NCBI GenBank assembly: GCA_032717465.1
Contig: JAVRFU010000129.1
Coordinates: 12,501-76,500, forward strand
Direction of reading: 5' to 3'
DNA length: 64,000 nt
Source of the DNA: Coenobita brevimanus
Lineage: Eukaryota > Arthropoda > Malacostraca > Decapoda > Coenobitidae
Shown here: piece after piece, positions 44,028 through 56,284 of the stretch
Numbering within the stretch: the stretch's first letter is position 1
How the letters are laid out: every line of letters starts with the position of its first letter
Position numbers and translations under genes: made by a program
The notes under the pieces: generated by a model
Seen by the model: the letters and a program-made list of their open reading frames with translations, nothing else
Told to the model about the DNA's origin: nothing
Database searches by the model: none

Positions 44028-45058
44028 GAGATATGGTTATATCTAAGGTGGATCTGCAGGACTCTGTGGGACTGATTGGCTTTATGTACGGCTTGGATAG
44101 GTAGTTCGTAGGCTGATGAGGACTATGAGAAGTGCAAGTATAAGCAGACGAGACTACTTGGTTCAGAGGCTGATGAAGGCTATGAGAAGACCATAAATGA
44201 TTTGAGAGAGTTGTCATTGTATAATCAGACAGGACGTGTGCGACTCCCTTTATGGTGTGTGTAATCAGCAGTAAAAAGCCTTGAAGGAGGGAGGTCGGAA
44301 ACTAAAAACATGCTCTTGACAAATTACGAATAGGAGGAGTGTAATAGATAATAAACACCCTTGCACGAGAGGGAGGTAGGAGGCTTGAAAAACATACCAT
44401 CGACAGATTACTAATATGACGAGTGTAATAGAAACCCATGTAACAGACACGAGTAAACATCCATGCCTGAGAGGTGCGGAGCTGTAAACATATACCAGTA
44501 ATGTTACCAATCGGAAGAGCTTAATAGACAGTAAACATCCTTACTTGAGAGGAGGCGGAAAGCTTCAGAAACATTCCATTGACATATTAACCTTCATATT
44601 AAGGAATGCACTGAGATATCTATTAACGCTTGCCATAAAAGACTGTACTTGAGTCTGTTATCTCGCAGCCACATACGAAAAGACATAAAACAAGGCATAT
44701 ACAACGACTTTCAGTACAGCAACGTATCTTCAAGCTTATTCTTACTTCAGACGACTTTATTCAACTTGGGCAACGTATCTGCTAATGAAACTTGGGCAGG
44801 ATATCTGGTACACAAGGCTGTATCTACTGCCATCGTTCTAGTTCTAGTATTTTCCACGAAGCTCTTATACAATCGTCCAGAGAGAGCTAAATAAACAAAA
44901 AACATATGCTATACTGAGGAAGAGGCAATCGTAACTATAAAGGGCGCTATTCTTAAGCAGTCCACCCTCAGTCACACGAGAAGTGAAACATACAAACACA
45001 AAGTTTCAGTCACACAAGGCACACAAAAATGTATAAAATAGACGAAACACGAAGCGAG
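44026..45058. repeat. Repeat R and diverged tandem units (block A)
   Basis: Repeat R at 44,085-44,350, then about three further diverged copies of an 85-90-base unit (aggaggagtgtaatagat, aaacacccttgcacgagagg) to 44,600. From 44,620 to 45,058 there is unassigned DNA with an 81-codon frame without motifs. Confidence 0.7.
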
Positions 45059-45073
45059 CACACACACACACAC

Positions 45074-45117
<44 letters not shown>

Positions 45118-45189
45118 CCACGTCCTCCTCCTGTGATATTTGACTTTGGAAGGACTGACCAACAATAGACCGTAATGCATAAACCAATT

Positions 45190-45655
45190 TATATAGACCT
45201 AGTCTCAACTAACCTATCTATATTTACTCTAACTGAACCCTGCCTAACCTCGAATGACCTAATCCAACCCAAATTAACCCAACCTAATATAACTTAACCT
45301 CATCTAACCCAGTCTAATTGTTTTTAACCTCACAATCTCACGTAACTTCCACATACCTAACCTAACCAATTCTGACGCAGCCTAACCGCATCTAACCCTA
45401 CCTAATCCTACCCAGTCTCACTTAACCATACCATACCCGACCTAACCCAACCCAGTCAAGCCTAAAATGACCTAATCCAACCGAACCTAACCCAGCCTAA
45501 CCCAACCAAATAAAACCCAACCCAAAACCTATGAAAACCGACGTATTCTAAAGCAATCTAACCTAATCCGTCTATATCTAGTCGAACTGAAGCCAACCCA
45601 ACCAAAAATTACCTAATCAGACCAAACCCTGCCCAAAGTGACCTAACCTAACTTT
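45190..45655. repeat. Degenerate CCTAA telomere-like array (block A)
   Basis: Same array as 36,670-37,245 and 52,650-53,095. Preceded by (CA)n 45,059-45,113. Confidence 0.75.
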
Positions 45656-45809
45656 CGATCGGCTATATATTCGTTAAGAAATTCTGCTGCCTGAAAGTCT
45701 ACGAGTGTAACAGTCCAAGTTTCGCCTGTTCTGTGTATATAAGTTTGTGTGTTTGTGTGTGTGTTTATTTAGGAGTGTCTGAGATGTGTACTACAGGGAA
45801 AAATTTACA

Positions 45810-45811
<2 letters not shown>

Positions 45812-45846
<35 letters not shown>

Positions 45847-45907
45847 GTGTTAAAAAATTGGGTACACAATCGGCACAATGCGTCCTTCTAATGTAGTACA
45901 GACAAAA

Positions 45908-45950
<43 letters not shown>
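45812..45950. repeat. Inverted (CT)n / (GA)n pair (block A)
   Basis: (CT)n 45,812-45,845 and (GA)n 45,911-45,949 around a 65-base spacer. Confidence 0.92.
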
Positions 45951-45952
<2 letters not shown>

Positions 45953-46330
45953 CCTCCCGTAGATAATTAGGGCCAACTGCTAGTGTTGTGTTGAATGGAA
46001 GAGGCAGTACATAACAGCCCTCCCTCCCGCCCTCCTTCCTGCCTCCTGTCCAGAAATGACTCCCGTAGTGTCCAACGCTCTGTCAGATAGAGGAGACAAT
46101 CAAGGCAATCAACACAGCCTGATCTCCTGCCCTCCTTGTTGTCTTTTGTTTTTAAGGCCCTACTGTTTTTCGTATAGTGTTTTTTTGGCCCAGTGGTGCT
46201 TTTTCCTGTACATTGCTTTGGTCTGTGTTTTGTAATGTGGCCTAAAACTTGAGTCCCTTCCACTTGGTACTCTGTCTGAGGTTTAAGTGACTGGATGTGT
46301 TTTGTTCCTATTTCTGTCTGCATCCTCGTA

Positions 46331-46433
<103 letters not shown>

Positions 46434-46585
46434 GGATAGGATACTTTTCTTAAGTGGGCGAATCGAGTGAGAACACAATACTTCATCTAAAATTTGGTAT
46501 CACTAAGTAAAACTCTTGCCCAGTATGGCTTGTACAATTGCCCTGCTTTGAGGAACACCAAAACATTGTCTCCTTTCCAGCTATT

Positions 46586-46629
<44 letters not shown>

Positions 46630-47587
46630 CCCATAGAGCCAAGTATAGCCGAGAAACACCCAAAACTTTTCCGCTAGACAAGAACAGAGCATCATTATTT
46701 TTTCTCTGCTCAGCTGTTGTGCCGATCATGGCATGTCGTGCCTTTCTTAAACTGTGGTGAAAGCTGTTTTCCAGTGGTACCAGATATCTGCCAAAACAAA
46801 GACAAATGCTGCAGAAAATAAGGGCCACAAATTTACTCTTGCCCTCTCGGATACGTTGTACGCCTAGTGACTGGACACTATAACTCGATCACGCTATCTC
46901 AGTAATCTCTCCTTTACTACGTTTTAAAGTTACAGACCGAGGGGAAAAGTTGACTTTTTTGCCTTGCAACAGGTTGCCGTCATCACCAAGAACTAACACA
47001 AGCAATAACGACCCCTTCTCATCAGTATTTCTGGCCAGTACTAGCAAAATCAAAGTGGTTCCGTGCAAGTCTCACCGTTCCCATCATCACCCAAGGACAA
47101 CACTAGCACAGTACCTTGCTTTAAGCTCACATCATCAATATACTACGTTGCAATACAGGAAGTTTAAAATCTCAGAGTGGTGTGGTATGGGACAGCCAAA
47201 GTTTGCCCACATTCCCTACCGGTTGTTGCAATGTGGGCTGTTACATGAACTATTTCTATGTGATAGCAATATGAAGTATACAAGAAAAGAGTATGGGAAG
47301 GAAGGATATTCCCTGTCTCTGGGGAGGAAAGAGAAATACGCAAGATACGACGCAATGCTGGCTGAGAAATTCCGATGAACTCTTGGTCATGGCTGTGCAG
47401 AATCAAATCATCAGTCATTATCATCATCATACACACGACCAGATTAAAGTGCTATGGCCAAATACCTTGCAACTAGCTATGGGTCGACTTAATACCACAT
47501 TGCTATAGGTCCACATCATCATTATATCATCATCATTATCATCATCACCATCATCATACTATCATCGACAATTTCAAAGCACACTAC

Positions 47588-47748
47588 CTTGCAATTGGCT
47601 GTGGGTCGAGTTGAGACCACTTGTCAATGGGGTCAGCGTTGATTAGCCTGGCCAGAGCCGCCTCCATCAGTGTCACCAGCCCAGTCTCGGGGTCGGCGCT
47701 CCACTGGCCTGCCTGTAGACCCCCGCCACCGCCACCATCTCCCTCAGT
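47588..47748 (-). CDS. Candidate host exon, block A copy (161 bp)
   Basis: Minus-strand open stretch reading TEGDGGGGGGLQAGQWSADP, ETGLVTLMEAALARLINADP and IDKWSQLDPQPIAR, followed by a donor-like AAG|GTAGTG. Composition and complexity differ from the surrounding repeats. In this copy the sequence before ACTGAGGG is gacggaggtaag, not an acceptor, and it stays open upstream into a 130-base tandem repeat. Only one difference (Leu for Met) separates it from the block B copy. I do not recognise the protein. Confidence 0.35.
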
Positions 47749-47796
47749 CTTACCTCCGTCGCCAAGTCTCATCTCTTCCACCATCATCCTTGGACT

Positions 47797-48050
47797 TGAA
47801 CCTCCTCTATTTGGAAGGTTCTCTGCTACCTTCTCAACCAGCTTGAAGGCTTGTACTCTTGTCGTAGCGAAAAAAATTGTGTCTTGTCCTTATATCTGCC
47901 GGAATCGTATCATTATCCTTTCAGGTGAACCTCCTGTGTCTTGAAGGTTCTCTGCAACCTTCTCAACCAGCCTAAAGATGCTTCGTTGTAAAGAAATATA
48001 CTAATGGAGTTTTAGTTACTTCTGCCGGAATGGTATCACACAATCGTCCT
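47797..48050. repeat. 130-bp tandem repeat, two copies
   Basis: gaacctcct, aaggttctctgc, ccttctcaaccagc and tctgccggaat recur 130 bases apart. Minus-strand translation gives LVEKVAENL twice, so a duplicated exon is possible but unproven. Confidence 0.7.
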
Positions 48051-48532
48051 AAGCACTGATGCCGTCCCTCATTATCACGGAGCTAACAGGATCATCGACA
48101 CTCAGATAATGTTAGGTAAATTCACTGTTCTATTCCAGAAAAATACACTGCATGTAAACCATAAGGCTTTGAGCTGGGACCTCTGCAGGAGGGAAGGGGA
48201 CTGGGTGAGACTTCTTCAGGGGGGTGAAGGAGGTTTTTGAGACTTCTGGAGGAGGAGTAGGCCACTGAATGAGACTTGTAGGTGCTCAAGGAAGCTTTTG
48301 AGACTTTTGCAGGAGGGGAAAAATACTGCTGTAGGTGCTCAAGGAGGCTTTTGAGACTTGTGAACGAGGGGAAGGAGGCTTCGAGGTGAGACTTCTGCAG
48401 GAGAGTAAGGAACCGAACCACTAACACAGCCGCGACACTCTGTCCCTGGAGGGAGTGACAGGGGCGTCCGTCCTCTCTTAGCTCACTCGCGGTCCACACT
48501 GACTCCATTCACCACTGCGCTCCCTCGGCCCT
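48051..48532. other. Unassigned; tandem repeat of about 60 bp
   Basis: From about 48,170 to 48,410 a degenerate repeat (ggaggcttttgagacttctg, aggtgctcaagga) stays open on the minus strand as part of a 128-codon frame (48,122-48,508). No motif recognised. Confidence 0.5.
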
Positions 48533-48829
48533 GTGCGGAGAGCATATCCCCTCCATGAGGATCCCCTCCTACCAGAGGAAGTGCAAAAATATGAACTGAG
48601 AGATATTTTAGACGTAGAAAGAGCGGACGAAGGAAACGCCTCACAATTGCAGGAAACAGAGGAAAATACTCAAAGCGTGCAGAGCTTGCACGAAGAGCAA
48701 GAAGAAGGTGCGGTGGCTGATTCGATTGATGATGCCGAAGGAGGAAGAAAAACCTATAGTTTAAGATCTACGGGACAGGTAACAGACTTACCTAATATTA
48801 TGGATAGGCCTATAGAATACCTAAAATAA
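48533..48829 (+). pseudogene. Possible Ty3/gypsy polyprotein C-terminal tail
   Basis: The frame ends GGRKTYSLRSTGQVTDLPNI and then MDRPIEYLK with TAA. The pattern Y-x-L-R-x-x-G-x-V plus a closing Glu-Tyr resembles the C-terminal tails of some arthropod Ty3/gypsy pol proteins. The upstream part is acidic and of low complexity. No integrase core, LTR or primer site was found, so this is a fragment and the assignment is tentative. Confidence 0.35.
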
Positions 48830-48962
48830 AAGTTGACCCTTTTTACAGGTCCTACTGACCGTGATCATCAGTGGACTTGGAAGTCAAGCATGGGAAGACC
48901 TACCAGTGAGAGCGGGACTTGCATTCACCGCACAGCGTCAGGCCCACATAATAATAATAATA
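48830..48962. other. Unassigned; short (AAT)n
   Basis: Contains (AAT)n at 48,948-48,963 next to the block B LINE-C fragment. Confidence 0.5.
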
Positions 48963-49268
48963 ATGACGTAGGATACGGGTGTTAGGGTAAGGTGTTGTAG
49001 CCCTGGGGGGCTTGGGTAGGGGGATAAGGAAAGGGTAGGGGTGGAGGAAGGGGAGGAAAGGGAAGGGGTGGAGGAAGGGCAGTATGGGGGGGTCAGTGTC
49101 TGAGGCGGGGGTGCTGGATATGAGGATGGCGGGTTATTACGTGGCTGCCGTGATCTTGATAATGGGTGTAGGGGTGGTTTAGAGTCTTAAGTGAATTGCA
49201 GGGTGTGAACTAAGTAGTTGATTAATAAAAGGGTCAGTAATAAATAAACTATTGGTGCTTAAGTGAAC
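48963..49268 (-). mobile_element. LINE-C 3' untranslated fragment (block B)
   Basis: Complement of LINE-C about 30,253-30,520, longer at one end than in block A and with a small internal duplication (aggggtggaggaaggg). Confidence 0.88.
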
Positions 49269-49532
49269 CCTCAGCGAAACACGAACATGTTCCGCCCTTG
49301 CCATGACGCGAGACTGGTGTGCATTGGTACGCTGTGGGCAAGCCAGGCGCCGCGGAGCTGGGCGGCGTGCGTCTACACCCTACCTCTAACATTTGGTAAC
49401 TGAGGCGGTGATCGTTGATTCGTTGGTGTGGCAGCGAGAAGCGGATGAAGAGGTAGACGGCCTGGCGCCTTGGCCTAACCAAAGCAGATGTACACCACAC
49501 CATACCAAGAGCGACACTGAGGGTCGCTGACT

Positions 49533-49698
49533 TTTTTTTCGTTCAAAGATTTCCTGCAACTTTATTGCAGGCCGGGCCATACATTAGCCCGGTCAGTGGG
49601 GTATGGGCTGATTAAAAAATAGTAAGTGGGGAGGACAGGACCTAGGGATTGCCTAGCACACACGTCCTGTCTCCTGGCGGGCTTTGTGGTGTGTGTGT
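49533..49698 (-). mobile_element. Recent SINE-like insertion, block B only
   Basis: A 166-base insertion flanked by a perfect 9-bp duplication TCGCTGACT (49,524-49,532 and 49,699-49,707), which is single in block A (42,262-42,270). On the minus strand it ends with AATAAA, ttgcaggaaatctttgaac and an A tail. It therefore inserted after A and B separated. The source family is unknown. Confidence 0.88.
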
Positions 49699-49849
49699 TC
49701 GCTGACTGGGCATGGGGGTTTTAAATGGGTTGAGGCAGACACGTTGACGCCGCTTTGGGGGCGGGGCTTGCAATAAAGAAAATTCCCACAAAATGTAGGG
49801 GACCCTTATGTAACTTCGACGAATCTTTATACCGTCCATTGTCGTTTCG

Positions 49850-49887
<38 letters not shown>

Positions 49888-50167
49888 TTACGTTGCCTCA
49901 TGTTAAAAGGTCCTTTTATTTCTTAATGGCGGTGGTCTAATATAAATTTCCATGTGGCTCTATATGTGGACACTCAGTGGATTGTGTTTTCCATTTTTTC
50001 CTCCTAATCTACAGTTTATCACATCTTTCCTGGCTTATTTCCCAGCGATATCTATACTGCATTCGGATTCTACACTAAGTTATTGGCTGCTTAATCAGTT
50101 GCTTTGTACTGTGATCGTATCGTATCTTTTATAAAAGCTCCAATAAGCTTGCATGCGTCGGTCTTAG

Positions 50168-50312
50168 TCACATGCATGGCTCTCCACGCTGCTTGATCTC
50201 TGGCAGCCTCCCTATTCAGTCCCTTATCCCTGAGGTCACACTCTATGACCTCGTCTCAGGTCTTTTTCGGTCTGCCTCTCGCAACCCTACCCCCGACGTT
50301 CACACTTCTTAC
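50168..50312 (-). pseudogene. LINE-D C-terminus in block B
   Basis: As in block A, with a one-base insertion near the stop (catgcatgg for catgatgg). Confidence 0.65.
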
Positions 50313-50371
50313 TGTAGATTCATAATATCTGAATGTTTCTTGTCTGCTTCTTATCATTTGTAGAGGTTCCC

Positions 50372-50378
<7 letters not shown>

Positions 50379-50439
<61 letters not shown>
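50379..50439. repeat. (TG)n microsatellite
   Basis: Shorter than its block A partner. Confidence 0.97.
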
Positions 50440-50440
<1 letters not shown>

Positions 50441-51157
50441 CTTAGCTAATTGTATCTTTACAGGAATGAGTCAAGCTCGTACTGTCCCGTGTCTTAAACC
50501 ATATTAATTGTACATATCCTTAAATTTGTGAATTGTTTTGGCACACACTATTTCATTCGGTAGTGCATTCCATTGATCAATTACTCTGTTTGGGAAACTG
50601 AATTTCCTTACGTCTTTATCACCTCTCTTCTTATGCAGTTTTTTGCAGTGTCCTCTTGCTGATGCTTCTCCATATGTTAAGTAATCATTTATGTCTATTT
50701 TCTCCTTCCCTGATATGCACTTATATAGCATTATCATGTCACCTCTTTTCCTTCTCTCCTGTAGTGTTGGTAGATTCAGTTTATTTAGTCTTTCTTCGTA
50801 GCTTAGGTCCCTTAAGCTTGGTATCCATCTTGTAGCGGCCCTTTGAACTTTTTCAATCTTGTCTATGTGCTTTTTGAGATAAGGACTCCAGACTACCGAT
50901 GCATATTCCAGGGTTGGTCTAATGAATGATGTTATTATCCTTCTTAGCATGTCTTCATTTATGTATGTGAATGCTATTCTCATATTTGCAAGCAGTGTAT
51001 ACATGTTCCGTACCTTCTCGCTGATGTGGTCAGCCGGAGATAGTCTGTTATTGATAATCACACCTAGGTCTTTCTCTCTTTCTGATGTGTATAGGGTTTT
51101 ATTTCCTAACTTATATTCCCAATCAGGTCTTTTTCCACTTTTACCAAACTTGATTAA

Positions 51158-51158
<1 letters not shown>
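50440..51158 (-). pseudogene. CR1-like LINE reverse transcriptase C-terminus (block B)
   Basis: Same fragment as 43,021-43,738, open to TAA 50,506-50,504. Differs at a few residues (LEYASVVWSPYLKK; RLNKLNLP). The open frame continues upstream through two in-frame (CA)n tracts and the TGX unit to give 379 codons, of which only about 215 are LINE. Confidence 0.85.
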
Positions 51159-51159
<1 letters not shown>

Positions 51160-51224
<65 letters not shown>

Positions 51225-51236
51225 TGTGTGTGTGTG
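51160..51236. repeat. (TG)n microsatellite
   Basis: Left boundary of TGX copy 7. Confidence 0.97.
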
Positions 51237-51387
51237 TTCAAAGGGATAGTAACCAGCCTTATCCAAAATATATCGATAAGAAGATCCTTACTTGACTGGT
51301 TGTAGGTGACTGTGTTACCATGGCAACCTCCCACACCACCACATTTACATAAAGACATTTCCTCACCAGCATGATCCGTTAGAGAGT

Positions 51388-51392
<5 letters not shown>
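51237..51392. repeat. TGX unit, copy 7 (long form)
   Basis: Partner of copy 6. X-box GTTACCATGGCAAC at 51,314-51,327. (TG)n follows to 51,450. Confidence 0.9.
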
Positions 51393-51450
<58 letters not shown>

Positions 51451-51453
<3 letters not shown>

Positions 51454-52482
51454 GAGATATGGTTATATCTAAGGTGGATCTGCAGGACTCTGTGGGACTG
51501 ATTGGCTTTATGTACGGCTTGGATAGGTAGTTCGTAGGCTGATGAGGACTATGAGAAGTGCAAGTATAAGCAGACGAGACTACTTGGTTCAGAGGCTGAT
51601 GAAGGCTATGAGAAGACCATAAATGATTTGAGAGAGTTGTCATTGTATAATCAGACAGGACGTGTGCGACTCCCTTTATGGTGTGTGTAATCAGCAGTAA
51701 AAAGCCTTGAAGGAGGGAGGTCGGAAACTAAAAACATGCTCTTGACAAATTACGAATAGGAGGAGTGTAATAGATAATAAACACCCTTGCACGAGAGGGA
51801 GGTAGGAGGCTTGAAAAACATACCATCGACAGATTACCAATATGACGAGTGTAATAGAAACCCATGTAACAGACACGAGTAAACACCCATGCCTGAGAGG
51901 TGGGGAGCTGTAAACATATACCAGTAATGTTACCAATAGGAAGAGTTTAATAGACAGTAAACATCCTTACTTGAGAGGAGGCGGAAAGCTTCAGAAACAT
52001 TCCATTGACATATTAACCTTCATATTAAGGAATGCACTGAGATATCTATTAACGCTTGCCATAAAAGACTGTACTTGAGTCTGTTATCTCGCAGCCACAT
52101 ACGAAAAGACATAAAACAAGGCATATCCAACGACTTTCAGTACAGCAACGTATCTTCAAGCTTATTCTTACTTCAGACGACTTTATTCAACTTGGGCAAC
52201 GTATCTGCTAATGAAACTTGGGCAGGATATCTGGTACACAAGGCTGTATCTACTGCCATCGTTCTAGTTCTAGTATTTTCCACGAAGCTCTTATACAATC
52301 GTCCAGAGAGAGCTAAATAAACAAAAAACATATGCTATACTGAGGAAGAGGCAATCGTAACTATAAAGGGCGCTATTCTTAAGCAGTCCACCCTCAGTCA
52401 CACGAGAAGTGAAACATACAAACACAAAGTTTCAGTCACACAAGGCACACAAAAATGTATAAAATAGACGAAACACGAAGCG

Positions 52483-52483
<1 letters not shown>
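51451..52483. repeat. Repeat R and diverged tandem units (block B)
   Basis: Equivalent of 44,026-45,058 with a handful of substitutions. Followed by (CA)n 52,484-52,556. Confidence 0.75.
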
Positions 52484-52559
<76 letters not shown>

Positions 52560-52649
52560 CCACGTCCACCTCCTGTGATATTTGACTTTGGAAGGACTGA
52601 CCAACAATAGACCGTAATGCATAAACCAATTTATATAGACCTAGTCTCA

Positions 52650-53095
52650 ACTAACCTATCTATATTTACTCTAACTGAACCCTGCCTAACCTCGAATGAC
52701 CTAATCCAACCCAAATTAACCCAACCTAATATAACTTAACCTCATCTAACCCAGTCTAATTGTTTTTAACCTCACAATCTCACGTAACCTCCACATACCT
52801 AACCTAACCAATTCTGACGCAGCCTAACCGCATCTAACCCTACCTAATCCTACCCAGTCTCACTTAACCATACCATACCCGACCTAACCCAACCCAGTCA
52901 AGCCTAAAATGACCTAATCCAACCGAACCTAACCCAGCCTAACCCAACCAAATAAAACCCAACCCAAAACCTATGAAAACCGACGTATTCTAAAGCAATC
53001 TAACCTAATCCGTCTATATCTAGTCGAACTGAAGCCAACCCAACCAAAAATTACCTAATCAGACCAAACCCTGCCCAAAGTGACCTAACCTAACT
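52650..53095. repeat. Degenerate CCTAA telomere-like array (block B)
   Basis: Nearly identical to the block A array. Confidence 0.75.
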
Positions 53096-53251
53096 TTCGA
53101 TCGGCTATATATTCGTTAAGAAATTCTGCTGCCTGAAAGTCTACGAGTGTAACAGTCCAAGTTTCGCCTGTTCTGTGTATATAAGTTTGTGTGTTTGTGT
53201 GTGTGTTTATTTAGGAGTGTCTGAGATGTGTACTACAGGGAAAAATTTACA

Positions 53252-53254
<3 letters not shown>

Positions 53255-53300
<46 letters not shown>

Positions 53301-53361
53301 GTGTTAAAAAATTGGGTACACAATCGGCACGATGCGTCCTTCTAATGTAGTACAGACAAAA

Positions 53362-53391
<30 letters not shown>
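53255..53391. repeat. Inverted (CT)n / (GA)n pair (block B)
   Basis: (CT)n 53,255-53,298 and (GA)n 53,366-53,391 around the same spacer as in C and A. Confidence 0.92.
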
Positions 53392-53392
<1 letters not shown>

Positions 53393-53773
53393 ATCCTCCC
53401 GTAGATAATTAGGGCCAACTGCTAGTGTTGTGTTGAATGGAAGAGGCAGTACATAACAGCCCTCCCTCCCGCCCTCCTTCCTGCCTCCTGTCCAGAAATG
53501 ACTCCCGTAGTGTCCAACGCTCTGTCAGATAGAGGAGACAATCAAGGCAATCAACACAGCCTGATCTCCTGCCCTCCTTGTTGTCTTTTGTTTTTAAGGC
53601 CCTACTGTTTTTCGTATATTGTTTTTCTGGCCCAGTGGTGCTTTTTCCTGTACATTGCTTTGGTCTGTGTTTTGTAATGTGGCCTAAAACTTGAGTCCCT
53701 TCCACTTGGTACTCTGTCTGAGGTTTAAGTGACTGGATGTGTTTTGTTCCTATTTCTGTCTGCATCCTCGTAC

Positions 53774-53897
<124 letters not shown>

Positions 53898-54049
53898 GGA
53901 TAGGATACTTTTCTTAAGTGGGCGAATCGAGTGAGAACACAATACTTCAGCTAAAATTTGGTATCAATAAGTAAAACTCTTGCCCAGTATGGCTTGTAAA
54001 ATTGCCCTGCTTTGAGGAACACCAAAACATTGTCTCCTTTCCAGCTATT

Positions 54050-54083
<34 letters not shown>

Positions 54084-55038
54084 CCCATAGAGCCAAGTAT
54101 AGCCGAAAAACACCCAAAACTTTTCCGCTAGACAAGAACAGAGCATCATTATTTTTTCTCTGCTCAGCTGTTGTGCCGATCATGGCATGTCGTGCCTTTC
54201 TTAAACTGTGGTGAAAGCTGTTTTCCAGTGGTACCAGATATCTGCCAAAACAAAGACAAATGCTGCAGAAAATAAGGGCCACAAATTTACCCTTGCCCTC
54301 TCGGATACGTTGTACGCCTAGTGACTGGACACTATAACTCGATCACGCTATCTCAGTCATCTCTCCTTTACTACCTTTTAAAGTTACAGACCGAGGAGAA
54401 AAGTTGACTTTTTTGCCTTGCAACAGGTTGCCGTCATCACCAAGAACTAACACAAGCAATAACGAACCCTTATCATCAGTATTTCTGGCCAGTACTAGCA
54501 AAATCAAAGTGGTTCCGTGCAAGTCTCACCGTTCCCATCATCACCCAAGGACAGTACTAACACAGTACCTTGCTTTAAGCTCACATCATCAATATACTAC
54601 GTTGCAATACAGGAATGTTAAAATCTCAGAGTGGTGTGGTACGGGACAGCCAAAGTTTGCCCACATTCCCTACCGGTTGTGGCAATGTGGGCTGTTACAT
54701 GAACTATTTCTATGTGATAGCAATATGAAGTATACAAGAAAAGAGTATGGGAAGGAAGGATATTCCCTGTCTCTGGGGAGGAAAGAGAAATACGCAAGAT
54801 ACGACGCAATGCTGGCTGAGAAATTCCGATGAACTCTTGGTCATGGCTGTGCAGAATCAAATCATCAGTCATTATCATCATCATACACACGACCAGATTA
54901 AAGTGCTATGGCCAAATACCTTGCAACTAGCTATGGGTCGACTTAATACCACATTGCTATAGGTCCACATCATCATTATATCATCATCATCATCATCACC
55001 ATCATCATACTATCATCGACAATTTCAAAGCACACTAC

Positions 55039-55199
55039 CTTGCAATTGGCTGTGGGTCGAGTTGAGACCACTTGTCAATGGGGTCAGCGTTGATTAGCCT
55101 GGCCATAGCCGCCTCCATCAGTGTCACCAGCCCAGTCTCGGGGTCGGCGCTCCACTGGCCTGCCTGTAGACCCCCGCCACCGCCACCATCTCCCTCAGT
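55039..55199 (-). CDS. Candidate host exon, block B copy (161 bp)
   Basis: Minus strand. A pyrimidine-rich acceptor (cttactttttccag) directly precedes ACTGAGGG, and AAG|GTAGTG follows the 161-base open stretch. The peptide starts TEGDGGGGGG, continues QWSADPETGLVTLMEAAMA and ends IDKWSQLDPQPIA; the exon would end after the second base of a codon. The acceptor, donor, coding complexity and a single change from the block A copy make this the best host exon candidate here. The protein family is not recognised. Confidence 0.45.
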
Positions 55200-55201
55200 C
55201 T

Positions 55202-55260
55202 GGAAAAAGTAAGTTAAGAAATCGGTGGTCTGTACAGGTAACTAAGTAACCTCCTCCCCC

Positions 55261-55300
<40 letters not shown>

Positions 55301-55831
55301 ACCACTTGAAATTACAGCCCCCGGATAACATCAAAAGTAGCAGGGCACTACAGGGGCAGCGGTCCTTTTGTGAACATCTAATGGGGTAAGTTGAACCACA
55401 GAACTAAGCCCATGATGGCAAGCGGTTTATTTACACTAATACCCCTCAGTGTAGTCATCATTTAAGAGACCAAGAACACTGAATTATGGGATATTTACAC
55501 TACACTCTCTTGTCCTTCATCTCACTGAATTGGGCCACTCATAACTTATATTCTATGCTGTGGTTGAATGAAATCTGGCAAGGCGGTGATAAAGAGTAGA
55601 AGCTCCTTGATTACTAGTTACATCAGCCTTACAATGTGACAACCTCTGGCCATCTACTGAGCTGAAGGTACCACGGATCTTGGTCATGTTTAACCCCTTA
55701 TCGTATACTCAGAAATATACTACAAATTCCCTTCCACATATTCCCATTCAACATCACTCTTAACTCCATCACCTTTAAGTATTGTCTGTTTCATATTAGA
55801 GTTACAGTTACATGCGAAGGAGTTATGATAA
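55202..55831. other. Unassigned; (CT)n
   Basis: (CT)n at 55,264-55,299, otherwise no recognised content. Confidence 0.5.
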
Positions 55832-56050
55832 TGGAATATGGACAGGTATGGAAATGTGTAAGAATATGGGCAGGTGTGGAAAGGTGTAGGAATATGGGCA
55901 GGTATGGAGAGGTGTAGGAATATGTGCAGGTGTGGAAAGGTGTAGGAATATGGGCAGGTGTGGAAAGGTGTAGGAATATGGGCAGGTGTGGAAAGGTGTA
56001 GGAATTTTGGCAGGTGTGGAAAGGTGTAGAAATAAGGGGCAGGTATGACT
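55832..56050. repeat. 28-bp minisatellite, about eight units
   Basis: Unit aatatgggcaggtgtggaaa plus ggtgtagg; caggt starts at 55,843, 55,871, 55,899 and onward every 28 bases. Confidence 0.93.
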
Positions 56051-56284
56051 CGTGGCCATTGTGATACTAATTTGGAAGGCAGTGAATCGTGCCCTAGTGA
56101 CTAGTTTCGTACGGGCAAATAATTGAAAGTTATGTCAACACCTCAATGCCTGCGTCACCCTTCTCTCTTATTTCAGAACAATTGTGGCAAATGAGAGTGA
56201 CCAGTGACAGCAACAATGACTGGTGGTGGTGTGGTGTGGTGTTGTGTGGTGTGGTGTGGTGGTGGGGGGGGGGATCATTATTTA
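56051..56284. other. Unassigned; GTGTGGT tract
   Basis: GTGTGG-rich run at 56,223-56,275. No gene. Confidence 0.6.
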
